From Brugia malayi (lineage: Eukaryota > Nematoda > Chromadorea > Rhabditida > Onchocercidae), in contig NW_025062478.1 in assembly GCF_000002995.4 (NCBI RefSeq), forward strand, positions 6,610,001-6,674,000: a stretch of 64,000 nucleotides of DNA, written 5' to 3'. Numbering within the stretch: position 1 is the first letter of the stretch; every line of letters starts with the position of its first letter. The translations under genes and the position numbers were made by a program. The notes under the pieces were generated by a model. The model worked only from the letters and a program-made list of their open reading frames with translations, was not told where the DNA came from and searched no databases. Positions 1-12,744 of the stretch are shown here, piece after piece.

Positions 1-755
1 TGCGAACATTTATGGCCTTTACATTCATCTCTAAGGTATACTTACTCATTAAGTATCTAACTTACCAATGAAAATTAACTGTTTCCTTTTTTCGCAATCC
101 ATGCAGATCCAAAAAGCTATCGTTGTTTACAGCATGAGTTACTCAATCGTTTATTATAGATAACCACCATTCAGATCCTTTTATAGAGCTTTGCTTATCC
201 ATTTTGAAATACAATTAAATCTTTTTTTTTTTTTTTTTAATTTAGAAAAATGCGCCGCCCGTATGTGTGCATGAGTCTTGCTGGCGCTGGAAGAGCTGGA
301 TGTTATGCGGCTTTAGAAGTATGAACTGAATAGATCTTTTATTGATAAGATAAGAACTGTCGATATTTTTGCATATTTTTTTTAACAAATGAAAGAATTG
401 AGTACCACTCAAATTTCGAAGTAGTTGAGTAAGATAACATTAGCATTGGTAATCTTTGATTATTGAAAAAATTTGAAGTAAATTTCTAAATTAGTTTCGA
501 ATTTTTTAGTGACAGATTTATGCAAAATTTTCAAAATAAACTTGATATTTCATTGACGTGTTATTTCAGTGGGCACATTTAATGCTGCATGATAAGAGAG
601 CTTCAGCAATAAACATTGTTGAGTGTGTACGCAAAGTTCGTATGTATCGAATGCATGCTGTACAAACAATTGCACAATTTCAGTTTCTCTATATGGGCAT
701 TCAGCGTCACATTTTCCTTGTTGAGGTGTCATCGAACTCAGAGACATTGCGATAA
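1..755 (+). CDS. Protein tyrosine phosphatase-like protein, 3' end (probable pseudophosphatase)
   Basis: Three visible exons: 1-35 (cut by the left edge), 246-318 and 570-755, ending in TAA; phases agree (2, 0, stop). The spliced end carries a PTP-loop-like segment, then the typical last helices of a PTP domain with a Gln-rich QT..QF.F.Y pattern (the family's Q-loop and final helix). The loop reads M-S-L-A-G-A-G-R-A-G where active enzymes have H-C-S-A-G-x-G-R-[ST]-G. The nucleophile Cys (R minus 6) is therefore Ser, and the residue after the Arg is Ala. Known of the family: without this Cys there is no phosphocysteine intermediate, so such proteins act as binding or scaffold domains. Inference: a catalytically inactive PTP of the type common in nematodes. 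Only about 98 C-terminal residues are visible, so other domains are unknown. The exon at 1-35 is the least certain part. Confidence 0.75.
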
Positions 756-1029
756 ATTGGCTATTTTTTGATTGCTCAGCTGATTTATTGTTTAAGCTTT
801 GAATTAAATTATTAAGTGCTTTTAAAAATGAACTATTTTTGATTTTCGGACAGTGAAAATTTCTATTCATGAAGATCGCAAGCAATATCGACACCACCTT
901 TCAGTCTACAATCTAGCTTTCTCTTAATCGTTTTTCTATTATTCGGTAATATAATTTTAGCTTTAGCTATTTTCTGGCTATTTTAAGTACATTTAAGTAC
1001 ATAGCTATTTTAATTATGCTACATTGAGT

Positions 1030-1035
1030 AATAAA
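1030..1035 (+). terminator. Candidate polyadenylation signal (AATAAA) for the PTP-like gene
   Basis: This is an AATAAA hexamer about 275 nt after the PTP-like stop codon. In such AT-rich DNA the hexamer is frequent by chance, so the assignment rests only on position. Confidence 0.35.
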
Positions 1036-3531
1036 TCTTATCTTATTACTATAATTATTTTTTTTTAATGTTTTTATTAGATATATTATTTTAAAATCTG
1101 ATGTTTGATCAATTGATCAAAATCATTTCAGAAATTTAGAAAAGAAATTTCATCCGAGCAATCAATATTTGAAGCGACAAAAAAGTGTTCTTTAATTGAA
1201 TACAACTACTACCGATCTGGCGGTTATCCAACAGATGATGATTTTGATCTGTAATATGAGCATTGTTCTGGTAATAAATAAGCGAAAATAAAAGTATATA
1301 AGTGATAATTTGGCTCTTTATGTGACACACTCTTGACATACTTTGTCATCACTTCAATTTAAATACCTTTTAAATGCTTTGATTTAAATAGTTCCTACTA
1401 TTGCTTAATAAACTTATTAAAAATCCATGTAAATCTATAGACGAAGTATTTATTGTTCGAATATGAATAAAATAGAGGTCATCTATTGAAGAGTTTTATC
1501 GATTTAAACATGATTGGTAAATATTGTTAGACTGAGTAGAACTGTTGTCACTGACCTCAGTGAAAGGTCAGGTCACTGAGTGAACGATTCCTTAGAAATT
1601 TAATATTTCCTCTTGGATCGTTATTGCTCTCTATATCTTAAACAAGTTTATAAAAATTTGAAAAATCATCTTTTATCCCAAAATTATTCGTCACGTTTTC
1701 GGCGCATGTAACACTACTGCAGCAATCCTCTAATGATAATATTAGGAGTTCAAATTGATTGAACGTACATTCATATTACTATATCATTATGCCTTTTATT
1801 CTGACATTTTGGCGTTACTCAGATGCTGTTTCAGAGTACTTTAATATTACTGAGAAACAAAATGCGGCAGCAAATCAATAAAATATTTAATTGATTAGTT
1901 ATTTATTCCGAATTTCTCGTAGAATTAGTTAATTGAAGTATATAAGAACCATTTTAAAGTACATGGAACGTCTTACTAGTTATGCAGATCAATCGAAATT
2001 TGATTAATTGATCTAACATAGATTATTACTAGTGATTAGCTCTTCCGAATGTAAAGAAGTTACACAAGTTCCATCACATTATCACTCGGTACTACTCAAA
2101 TAGACTTCCGCATGAGTCTAAAACTAGCGCTCTTGTCGCAAAGAATTCCGCAAATGATCGATGTGATTCCTTAACAAATAAGGACCGGTTTTTGAAACAT
2201 AGCGCGTTAGTGAAACCAAGTGAGTGCCTTCGATAGCAGTCTTCATTCCTTTTCGTTGTGGTAAGATTCTGACTTGGAAGCTTCCTGTCTTTTTACATTT
2301 CTCATTCCGGCAAGATCCGGACGGTGACATTACACATGTGCGTCCATTAACGAAAAGTGATTGGAGCAAAGTGCTCAAATGCTCTTTTTTACAACTGGTT
2401 CGATTTCACAAATTTATTTTAATGCTTTGATACGGACGATGATCGTTTGCTTTCTTTCCACAATCACTTCATCCTTTTAAAAATTTATTTTTTATAAAGG
2501 AGGAGAGGGAAGGCAGAAATAATATGTCAATTCTGCTGAGTTCAGTGTCCTGCATGAATTTCTTTCTACCGATGTAATATGAATACGCAGAGAAATGATA
2601 TCAAGCATCTGAAAGGAAGAAATATCGGAATTTAAAGCTGTTTCAGTAATAACCTTTCACTTTTTCAACACACTACATACAGTTCAAATTAAATGTTTGT
2701 ATATGTTATTATACGCATCAGTCATATGAAAAAACATGAAAGATTTGCTTAGTGCTTCGACAGCTTAGTGATAATGCTTGTTTCAAATGCAGAAGGTCAG
2801 CGGTTTTCTACTTTGGTAAATTTCTATTGAGTTTGAGGTCAACAAGGCACTCGTCTTTTTTCCATGTAATATCATCAATACACATTGGATTTTGCATATA
2901 TATTACTTTATACAATTATCATCATTATTACTATTTGCTACCATATTAATCTATCTGTTAGTTACCATCAAAGAATTCCAGGAAAAAAAAATCCTAGGAA
3001 ATCCCGGAAACTATTGTTTCCGCTTTTCCTGGAACAGCTCAGTCCCGAACAGCGACGAGCGATATTTACAAAGGGCAGAGAGTAATCAACATGAGCTGAT
3101 GACTCACATTTACTAAGGATTCCTCGTTCAAGGGAAATATATATATCAACTATGTTGCAAATGATAACACTGATAATATGTGCACGTGTATTGGTTATAC
3201 TTTTCTGTTTACGTCCCTTTTCCCTTCCTCCTTCTTTCTCTCTACCTTGATTTCTTCATTTCTCCCATCACAGTTGCTCCTCACAAACACACTTTCTTAT
3301 GATCACTGCAATAACAAGTTTACTTTGCCCAAAATCCATTCAAGTCATTGGAAACCCTTAAAACAATCTTTAACACACTACACACATATCTTACCAGATC
3401 CTATCCTTTACTCTTAATCTTTATTGCTATCTGTTTGACTGCTTAGTTAAGAACAGCTGTCTTTACAGATTATCATATTAGTATCGGTTTTTTAGATTCT
3501 ATTGACTGCTCTTCTTTGGCTCTTACATAAC

Positions 3532-3540
3532 TGTTAACCA
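3532..3540 (+). promoter_or_regulatory. eat-6: Acceptor-like site ahead of the first ATPase exon (possible trans-splice site)
   Basis: A GTTAACCAG acceptor precedes the exon that carries the proposed start ATG at 3651, and no donor-linked upstream exon was found. In nematodes such a site can accept a spliced leader. The frame of the start stays open from about 3528 through the exon, so an unseen upstream coding exon is also possible. Confidence 0.4.
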
Positions 3541-6500
3541 GGACCGACGATCATTTCCCTGACTTTCACTTCTTTCAAGTTGATATTCAGAACTTGAATT
3601 TGGACCTTCGAGAACGATTAAGAAAATATCAGCGGGAGAATAACAGCAATATGAATGCCGATGGCAGTGCACTTAAGGTTTGTTACTTGTTCGTAATTGT
3701 TTTATTGTTATTAGACTGTTTGTTAACAAAGTATATATGTCCACTAGCAAATTAATGGCTTCATAACAATTAAAAATGGTCGATAAAAGAAAACAGTAGT
3801 ACATTATTAGCTGCTATATCTGTCGTTAACAATAATTAAATCATTTAAATGATGCAGTTATTAAAACATTCCCATATATTAGGTTGTCTATAAATTTCTA
3901 CCATTTTTATTAAAATCGCTTATCTTTTGATCGTTCAACAAAATGTCACATATTTTCATAATTTGGATATCATCCTGTTCATTAGTTGCTTTTAAGAGAA
4001 AAGGTAAATGATTTATCCATGACAGATATGATAATTAATAGCATTTAATCTAGGCATAACCTAATATCAGAACTGAATATATAGAGAGACTTCCATTATG
4101 AGAGATATAATAATGCTTACACAAAACAGTAAATAATTAATTGACTCTTTATGTTGCGATCAAATGACTACATATCATGATTTCAAGTTTTTTGGTTAAG
4201 AAGAAAGTTGCATGGATAAAACTGTCGACGTATAGCAACAATAATGAGAAAATAATGGGTTTAGAGATGCAGTGATAAAACGGCATTGCTTCTGATACAC
4301 AAAGACAAAACAAGTAAGAGTTACTTATGCTTCCATGGTCTTTTTTTACCCGTTCCATAGGCAATTAGATCTTTCGGGTAAAAGAAGGAAAAGCATGTAG
4401 GTGATTTCAGTATCTCATCTCTTCTTATTGATGTCTGAAGTTGCTGGGATATATTCGAAGGCATTTAGTATCAGTTACAGTAAGCATAGTTGGCAAGTTA
4501 TATGCATAGCTTTTATTTCAATTTGTGCTTCTGAAATGAAAGTAAAAATAATAACGAAAATAATGGATATTCTATCACATAGGTTTATCTCTCATCATGA
4601 GTTTAGACAATGACTCATGACGAAGTGTTCGAGAATTGCACTTCGTCATCTTGAATGCTTATCTCATCTCGGGAAGTGCACGATTCTACCCTTCCGGTTA
4701 GATTTTAGCTCAAGTCGGTTTCTGCTTATGAAAATTTTCAAAAAATTCACTGTTGGTCTTCCTTCCAAGTTTTCTTCTAAAAGGCTCAGTTTGCCTTTCT
4801 TGGCAGCGAGCTTTCTCTGTCGATTTCATTTCGATTCGGCGTCAAACGCTCTCAGCGCCCTCTCAAAGCTACCCGTCCACCTCCCCTCATTCCTACCCGT
4901 CCACCTCCCCTCATTAGAATGCTTCTCTCGTCGTACTTCACTGCACATATGTGACGTGATGTCTATATGCGCTCTTCCCTTCTGTGTGTTCGTGTGTGTA
5001 TGTCTCCCATGTGTGTCTATGTTTGCGTTCGTGTGTGTATGTGTGTAGGTATACGTGTCGGTGCGGGCAAGTGCGGATACGGCTGTGCATGCACGTATGT
5101 GTATGTATAAATGGAAAGCGAAATGTGATGGGAGTAGAGGGACAGAATAACTTAGCTAAAATCGTTATAAGGAAGCAGCCAACCACTTTCTGCAGAAACA
5201 CAGAGGATGTGGAGGCTCTTTTTGGGATTTGGTATGAATGAAAGAGGTTGACAAGAAGGAAGAGGGAATAGCCCGAACTCTGCCCGTAATTGCTTGCTTC
5301 CCAGATTTCAAATTGGGATGCAAATCGATAGTGGTAGTGTTAGCTTTGTATTGCCCAGCTGAGAACACTGTGCCATTTTCTGTTGTACTGTGAGGTGCTT
5401 GCTGCGCTATACTTCCTGTCGTTTTCGGTCGTTACATTCCTCGTGTACCGTTCCAATTCCATGAAACTCTTTTGTTGCCGAATGTGTTCCCTTTTAGGAT
5501 AAAACTTCCACTGTTTCCAAATCACCAACAACTAATGCTATCATTCTTGAAGTCCCTCAATTCAATTTAATTTCTTTTCTGTTTCGACACATTCTCAATA
5601 AGAGACGGTAAATGGAGAGAGAAGTAAAGTGGTGTGATGTGAGATAGTGTAGTCTTTTACTAGAAACTGGTTGGGAATTAATTTTTGGTCAGAATTGGGT
5701 TATTCTGTTGGATTGTGCAAATTTAAAGAAAAAGTATTTGCTTGTTTACTTTAGTGGAAATTTATATTGTATTGCTGAAATCAGTTTACAATCAGAGTTG
5801 ACTCATCTCACTGGCTTCCGGAAAAGAACTTTCAACAGAAAATCATCCCTTTTCTTCAGAGTCCTTGAATGAGTATGGGATAATGTCACGACAGACAGTA
5901 AAGCTTTGCAGTAAAATTAAAAAAATTTTTTCTTTTGCACCACTTTCGTCTTTTTATTGTCTAATTCATATGAAATGCTTCGCCGGAAAAGTCGGAATCC
6001 GTTTAAAGTCATAATTTTCGTTAAAATCGTTAAATTTTTGCGACGAAATTCGAAAACATAAAAGCGATGGTTTTTTGTCGTTTAGTCTTCCCGTCGAAAA
6101 AAAAGCGCGTGACATCTGAACACTTGTTTGATATATGTCATAGTGTTATGTTGACATAGCAGTTGCTCTGTGGTGTTGGGCTCTTCATTTTCATATTTCT
6201 GGTGACGGTAGAATTGAATATCGAATTGCTTTTAATTATCCAAATACACAGTGAATATTTCAGAAATTTGCTTTTTTCGTCTGTGTGGAAGTGTAAATAG
6301 CGAACAGTTTTGTTTATTATTTATCTTAGTCAATAAAAAAATCACTGAAACAAATTCTTTGCTAGATAATTTGGTAAACAAATTAGTGATGTCAAAAGGT
6401 CCCTTACTCTCTTCATTTTCTGAGAAAAAAACAATCTGATGAACCGCATATTTCTTATGCCAAGATTTCTTATGCTTAGTAGCAGGTGCAAGATCATTTT

Positions 6501-9500
6501 ACATATTGTCACTGATTAAAATGCTTTTCATATTGTATTATGAAATAAATAAATGTCTCGAACGATCCTTTCGTCATGTCATATCTCTTAACTTTAGCCT
6601 TAGCTATCTTCTCTCTGCTGTTTTTGATGATCAGTGATCTAGCTGTTCTTGTACAGTTAACTGCCAGTAGAGTATTCCATATTCCTTCCACACAGTACCC
6701 ACTTTCTATGTCTATGTGAGCTGTCATAGTACGGAAAAATTTACCTGTTTGCTGCTACTGATAAGGATAATATTTTCTCATGCAGTGATAGAGATACCTA
6801 AGGGTATTATTGCTTTAATAAGGGTAAAAAATTGATGACGAGCTTTTTTTTTGCAGTAGAAAACCAGCATCACTGAGTCATTTGATAAAAGATTTTAAGA
6901 GGATAGAAACTACATTATTATTCTGTATAAAAGTTAAGGAAAGAACTATGTTTGAATTTCTCATTTGAGTTTGAATTCGATAATGGACCATTATAATAAT
7001 TTTTATGAATAAATTACCGCTGATGTTTTGAAAGGTGAATAAAATACAAATTCCAATTATAGACGCAGGATATGGCGAAGAAGAAAGGAGCGGACATCAA
7101 CGAATTGAAACAGGAAGTCCAAATGGTAAAATTTTGTAATATCAAGATGGGGTTTTAAATAGGATTCAGAACATCATTTCAAATCATTAGATTTTGACAA
7201 AATTAAAGCTATACGAAAAATTCCCATCTGTGGGAGCTGTTCGCAGCTTATCTTGAACATATCGTAGTCTTCAAGATTGTTTCGTTTTATTTTAAAATAG
7301 CTTTCACTGGTTCAGCAATTCAATTGTAGGACGAACATCAAATTCCAATGGAGGAGCTAGTGAAGCGTTTGGACTCCGATATTGATAATGTAAGCTCATT
7401 TTATGTTCTTGCAGGAATAGAAATCTCACAACAGCTATCACTGAATTTCCATGTTTTCTAGCTTGAGGTTCTCAATATCATAGTCTAGAAAGGAATAGTT
7501 TAGCATCCTGGTGATAGGATTTTTTTCTTCCTTCATTCCGGGAAGAAATTCTAAACACTAACTATTACAATGTTATGCGATTCGATCCAAAGAAAGTCGT
7601 ATCAAAAGAATCGGACATTTTAAAAATGTCTTTTCAATTTGCTGTAACTTTTTTACGATTTGCATTATATTACTCGTAACTTTGAAATGCACCTCTTACA
7701 TTGAAATAGTTCGTGAAATAAAAAGAGAAGTGCAATATCATAAGATTGTCGAGATCTTTAAAGAGATTTAAGGGAAGGATCTCGATTTTTTCCTTAAATT
7801 CATGCACACTCTTTCCTAAAATTGCTGTAGTTTCCTGAAACCAGGGTTTTTCAGGGACTTACTGCATCGAAAGCTGCTAGGATATTGGCCAGAGATGGTC
7901 CCAATGCATTGTCCCCACCGAAAACAACTCCGGAATGGGTGAAATTCTGTAAGAATTTGTTCGGGGGTTTTGCGTTATTGCTTTGGGTGGGCGCATTCCT
8001 TTGCTACGTCGCTCACGCAGTTGACTATTTTAGCATGGAATATCCAACCAAGGATAATGTAAGTATATTGAGATTTTCATTATTGCATTGTTTTTTATGC
8101 AGGATTTTACTTCAGAATCTGTAAACTAATCCATAGTTCTTGTCCTTTTCTACGGCATAGCTAGCAGTTTTTGGCAATTTGACATTAGTAAGTTTTTTCG
8201 GAACGGTGAATTGGGTTTCAGGGAGAACTTTTAGATAGCTGCTAGTTTGATCTTTCCTTTCGTTTCATATTGCTTTCTTAAGGCGCTGTGAAATGAATAA
8301 AAGAAACAAAATTGATTTCGTCGATTAAGGCTTAAATTTGATACAAATTTCAGTTGTACCTCGGCATTGTATTAATGACTGTGGTAGTGATCACTGGCTG
8401 TTTCCAGTACTACCAAGAAAGTAAAAGCTCGAAAATTATGGAATCTTTCAAGAATCTCGTTCCAACTGTATGTAATGAACTTTTGTATAAAAAAGAGAAA
8501 TGATTTTCTGGTCATTACTTTACTTATTCTCATTCAGTTTGCTTTGGTACATCGTGATGGTGAAAAGCAACAAGTGCATACGGAGGAGCTGGTAGTAGGT
8601 GACATTGTTGAGGTGAAAGGTGGCGATCGTGTTCCTGCTGACCTTCGCATCATTTCTGCATCGGGATTCAAGGTTAGTTTTTACTTGCTGTGTTTCTTAA
8701 TTTTTTTTTTCTTTTCAAATAATATGGTTTTTCTTTTTTTTTTTTTCCAAATACTAAATTCACACAAACCTATAAAACCATTTATTTTTGAAAACGGTGA
8801 AACTGGGACGCATTTATAGGTGGATAATTCGTCGCTTACTGGAGAGTCGGAACCGCAGGCTCGTTCTCCGGAATGCACAAATGAAAATCCTTTGGAAACA
8901 AAAAATGTTGCTTTTTTCTCAACTCACGCTGTGGAGGGATCTTGCAAAGGCATTGTAATCTATACTGGCGATCGAACTGTTAGTAATTTTGTATTTGTTT
9001 ATTTTTATATTTACGTATTGAATATTATTTCTTAATTTCTAGGTTATGGGTCGTATTGCTCACTTAGCTTCTGGTCTAGATACGGGCAAAACGCCGATAG
9101 CTCGTGAAATTGAGCATTTTATCCATCTGATCACTGGTGTGGCTGTTTTCCTCGGTGTTACCTTTTTTATCATAGCTTTTATTCTTGGATACCACTGGCT
9201 GACTGCTGTTGTCTTTCTCATTGGTTTGTTTATTATGTCTATTTATTAATTCCTTATTAAACAGAAAAATAATTCTCTTAAAATAAATGCCATTTTTTAT
9301 ATATAGTCCCAAAATTGTGCGTAGTTTAGGTATCATTGTGGCTAATGTTCCGGAAGGCTTGATTGCTACCGTGACTGTTTGTTTGACTCTGACAGCAAAG
9401 CGTATGGCGTCCAAGAATTGTTTGGTAAAGAATTTGGAGGCTGTAGAAACTCTTGGCTCTACATCTACCATCTGTTCAGATAAAACTGGAACACTAACGC

Positions 9501-12500
9501 AAAATCGAATGACCGTGGCACATATGTGGTACGTTCTATTTAAATCTCAAAAATTTCTTGAGGAATTAGGAGACATCGAAAAAATCAATTCATCAGGCAT
9601 AAAATTCCATCGAAAATAATTCCTCGAACGATTAGTATTTATAATTTTAGGTACGATTTGGCAATAGAAGAATGTGATACCACAGAAAATCAGTCAGGAG
9701 CACAGCAAGTTATGGCTGAAGGTAGTACATTGGCATCTCTTACTCGCATTTGCACCCTCTGTAATCGAGCTGAATTTCGGCCTGGACAGGTTTGCTGTTA
9801 TTTCAAAACTTTAGTTTTTTCCTTGAAACTTTAGTTTTTAGAATTGTGATATTATTTTCAAGCTTTTGCAATTGTATTCTTTCTTTTAGGATGATGTCCC
9901 AATTCTTCGCCGTGAATGTACTGGTGATGCCTCTGAGATTGCTTTGTTAAAATATAGTGAATTGACCCTTGGTAATGTTTCTGGTTATCGTGCGAAAAAT
10001 CGGAAAGTAGCCGAAATTCCATTCAATTCAACAAATAAATATCAGGTGCTGAAGATTTTTTCTATCAAATAAAAATCAGTAGGAAAGGACAAGTGTTTCG
10101 TAGCTTTTAGGTGTCTGTTCATGAAGTTGATGATGCGGATAAGTCATATCTACTTGTAATGAAAGGGGCCCCAGAAAGAATTCTGGATCGTTGTTCAACT
10201 ATTATGGTGAAAGGAGAAATATATCCACTGGATGAAGACCGTCGAAAACGATTCGAGGAGGCTTATTTACAACTGGGTGGCATGGGTGAACGTGTTCTCG
10301 GATTTTGTGATTATCGCCTCGATATTGCAAAATATCCTAGAGGTCAAATAATTACATTCTTTGTATGGACCACCCTATATCTCAAAATCCTCTTATATGA
10401 GTAATATGAGAAGTAGATTGATATGTAAGATAGTTTCAAACTAATTTTAAAGAAAAATAGGATTTCGGAAATTAGCGGATCTACGGATTTTTCTATAATT
10501 AAGTTTTTTGGATCTATAATTTATAAATTTTTGTTTGACAACCTATAATTTGCAATTCATTTATTAGCAATTAGTTCTATCCAACTAGCCAGTTTTTGAA
10601 CTCATTTAATATGCCATATTTTAATTGAATATTAGTTTATTTCAAAATAAATATTTTATGATATCTTACATCATTAAAAAATTTTTTGCATTCTACTTCT
10701 AGGATATGAATTCAACGTAGAAGAGGTTAACTTTCCGGTCGAGGGTTTGTGTTTCATCGGCTTGGTATCGATGATTGACCCTCCGCGAGCTGCTGTGCCA
10801 GATGCTGTTGCCAAATGTCGATCTGCTGGTATCAAAGTTGTTATGGTTAGCTTTTAAAATTTGGGGAAGTCAGTCCTTAAAATCTCAAATTCCTTAAGTT
10901 TTATTGTTGTCAACGCAATGATAACTTTTGGAAATAGTAGTAGAAGTGTTATGTTCCCCTTAACACATTTGAAGTTCAAAGGTTTCAGGTTACTGGAGAC
11001 CATCCAATCACAGCTAAAGCCATCGCCAAAAGTGTTGGAATCATTTCGGATGGATCAAAAACTGTTGAGGATATAGCGATCGAACGTAACTGTGCAGTGG
11101 AAGAAGTGAATCCGAATGAAGCGGATGCGGCAGTAATTCATGGGTCAGATTTGCGTGAAATGACCGAAGAACAGCTAGCTGATATTATCGTTCATCATCG
11201 TGAAATTGTCTTTGCACGTACATCGCCGCAACAAAAGCTGATGATTGTAGAAGGGTTTCAACGACAAGGACAAATTGTCGCTGTTACGGGTGATGGTGTT
11301 AACGATTCTCCTGCACTAAAGCGTGCAGACATTGGTGTAGCTATGGGAATAGCTGGTTCTGATGTCTCCAAACAGGTGAAATTAAAATGAGTGAACAAAA
11401 TTTAAGAATTTTTGATTTCCAAATTATACATTCATATAAATTATGAGAATTTTTTCTGATTAAAGGCAGCTGATATGATTCTCTTGGATGATAACTTTGC
11501 ATCGATTGTGGTTGGGGTCGAGGAAGGTCGACTGATTTTCGATAACCTGAAGAAGTCAATTGCCTATACATTAACATCCAATATTCCGGAAATATCACCT
11601 TTCCTTACTTACATCTTATTTGGTATTCCTTTGCCTTTGGGAACAGTAACAATCTTGTGCATTGATCTTGGGACCGATATGGTACCTGCTATATCGCTTG
11701 CTTATGAAGAAGCTGAATCGGATATCATGAAGCGCCAACCACGTGATCCAGTGCATGATAAACTTGTCAATGAACGGTATGAAAGTATTTTTTAAAACTA
11801 AAATTACTAGATTCTTAAACTGAGTTTTGAAGGAAATCATCTACCTCAGTGAACTCCGTGCATCATAAAACAACTCATATGATATGTCGAATATAACTTA
11901 ATTGTTATAGGTTGATTTCGTTGGCATACGGACAAATTGGAATGATTCAGGCATCGGCTGGTTTCTTCACATATTTTTGGATTATGGCTGACAACGGATT
12001 CTGGCCAAGTCGTTTGTACCAGTTGCGTGCTCAGTGGGACTCGCGTGCATTTAATTCTTTAGAAGATTCATATGGGCAGGAATGGGTAAGATTTTTATAA
12101 TTTGTCTCTCCATGTAGGTTCATGAGAAATAAGTATATCTTTTTGAGTTTTCACCACCATTTATCAACTGAAGCGCTTTATAGGAATCAATAAGAAGTAA
12201 TCTGAAGTACCATCATTTTTCTACAGAAACATGTAATATTTTTTTTTATATTTTCAGACGTATGCAAATCGTAAGATTTTGGAATACACATGTCAGACAG
12301 CATATTTTGTGTCCATTGTGGTGGTTCAGTGGGCTGATCTCATTATTTCGAAAACAAGACGGAATTCTTTGGTACAGCAAGGGATGAGCAATTGGACGTT
12401 GAACTTCGGTCTTGTCTTTGAAACTGCTCTTGCTGCATTTATGTGTTATTGTCCAGGATTGGATAAAGGCCTTCGTATGTATGGTCTTCGGTAGGTCGTC

Positions 12501-12714
12501 TTTCCAGTTAGTAAAATGTTCGAATAATTTTTGTTTAAATAAAATTTAGCAATGTTATTGATTTCCATTTTGTAGTACCCCACTATGTTTTAGGTTTTCG
12601 TGGTGGTTTCCAGCACTTCCATTTTCCATTCTGATCTTTGTGTACGACGAGGCTCGACGTTATTACATTCGACGATACCCTGGCGGATGGGTTGAGCGTG
12701 AGACATACTATTAA
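3541..12714 (+). CDS. eat-6: Na+/K+-transporting ATPase alpha subunit (EAT-6 family)
   Basis: P-type ATPase that exports 3 Na+ and imports 2 K+ per ATP at the plasma membrane. Coding exons: 3651-3677 (within exon 3541-3677), 7063-7125, 7330-7389, 7855-8058, 8354-8467, 8538-8672, 8820-8978, 9043-9223, 9330-9528, 9651-9789, 9890-10045, 10111-10342, 10703-10845, 10989-11375, 11466-11776, 11911-12085, 12258-12490, 12594-12714. All phases join, giving about 1012 residues, the usual family length. Motifs: TGES (about 208-211) in the actuator domain; ICSDKTGT with phosphorylated Asp about 365; KGAPER (Lys about 497) in the nucleotide domain; [11 protein letters not shown] (about 704-714) with the Mg-binding Asp residues; VANVPEGL in the cation-binding M4; C-terminal ETYY. 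The start at 3651 is inferred; an in-frame ATG at 7072 would give 1000 residues. The gene is convergent with troponin I. It might be taken for an H+/K+-ATPase, but overall similarity favours Na+/K+. Confidence 0.97.
4617..4649. repeat. Perfect 11-bp inverted repeat with 11-nt loop
   Basis: The left arm ATGACGAAGTG (4617-4627) and right arm CACTTCGTCAT (4639-4649) are exact reverse complements. It lies in the large first intron of the pump gene, beside a TG-rich region. Confidence 0.8.
4869..4915. repeat. Tandem direct repeat, 23 bp, two copies, period 24
   Basis: The 23-bp unit, pyrimidine-rich and starting CTACCCGTCC, occurs at 4869-4891 and again, identical, at 4893-4915. It lies inside the large pump intron. 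Confidence 0.85.
4981..5105. repeat. TG-rich low-complexity tract
   Basis: Interrupted (TG)n microsatellite-like sequence. It creates long open frames on both strands that should not be read as genes. Confidence 0.75.
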
Positions 12715-12744
12715 TTTTATAGAAAAGATATACATACCGTACAA

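Larger units (their letters stand above)
756..3540. other. Intergenic DNA, no gene recognised
   Basis: This stretch lies between the PTP-like stop and the first exon of the Na+/K+-ATPase gene. Several open frames of 65-85 codons occur, but none has flanking splice sites, a recognised domain or coding-like composition. It probably contains the 3' UTR of the first gene and upstream regulatory DNA of the pump gene. Confidence 0.6.
3678..7062 (+). other. eat-6: Large first intron of the Na+/K+-ATPase gene
   Basis: This 3.4-kb stretch lies between the proposed first coding exon and the second. It contains an 11-bp inverted repeat (4617-4649), a 23-bp direct repeat (4869-4915), a TG-rich tract (4981-5105) and a less AT-rich block (4800-5600). 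Open frames here, for example 4617-5048, are composition effects of the TG- and CT-rich DNA and match nothing known. It may hold tissue-specific enhancers or an alternative promoter, possibly around 5.9-6.3 kb just ahead of exon 2. Confidence 0.5.

Noticed and set aside
3541..3677. Exon at 3541-3677 as an upstream coiled-coil exon of max-1
   Set aside because: It would need a 32-kb intron containing two other complete genes, whereas it joins the adjacent pump exon in perfect phase.
4617..5241. Long overlapping open frames on both strands (143, 87 and 85 codons)
   Set aside because: They run through TG-rich and CT-rich low-complexity DNA, have repetitive composition, and no domain or splice context. 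They are composition artefacts within the pump intron.
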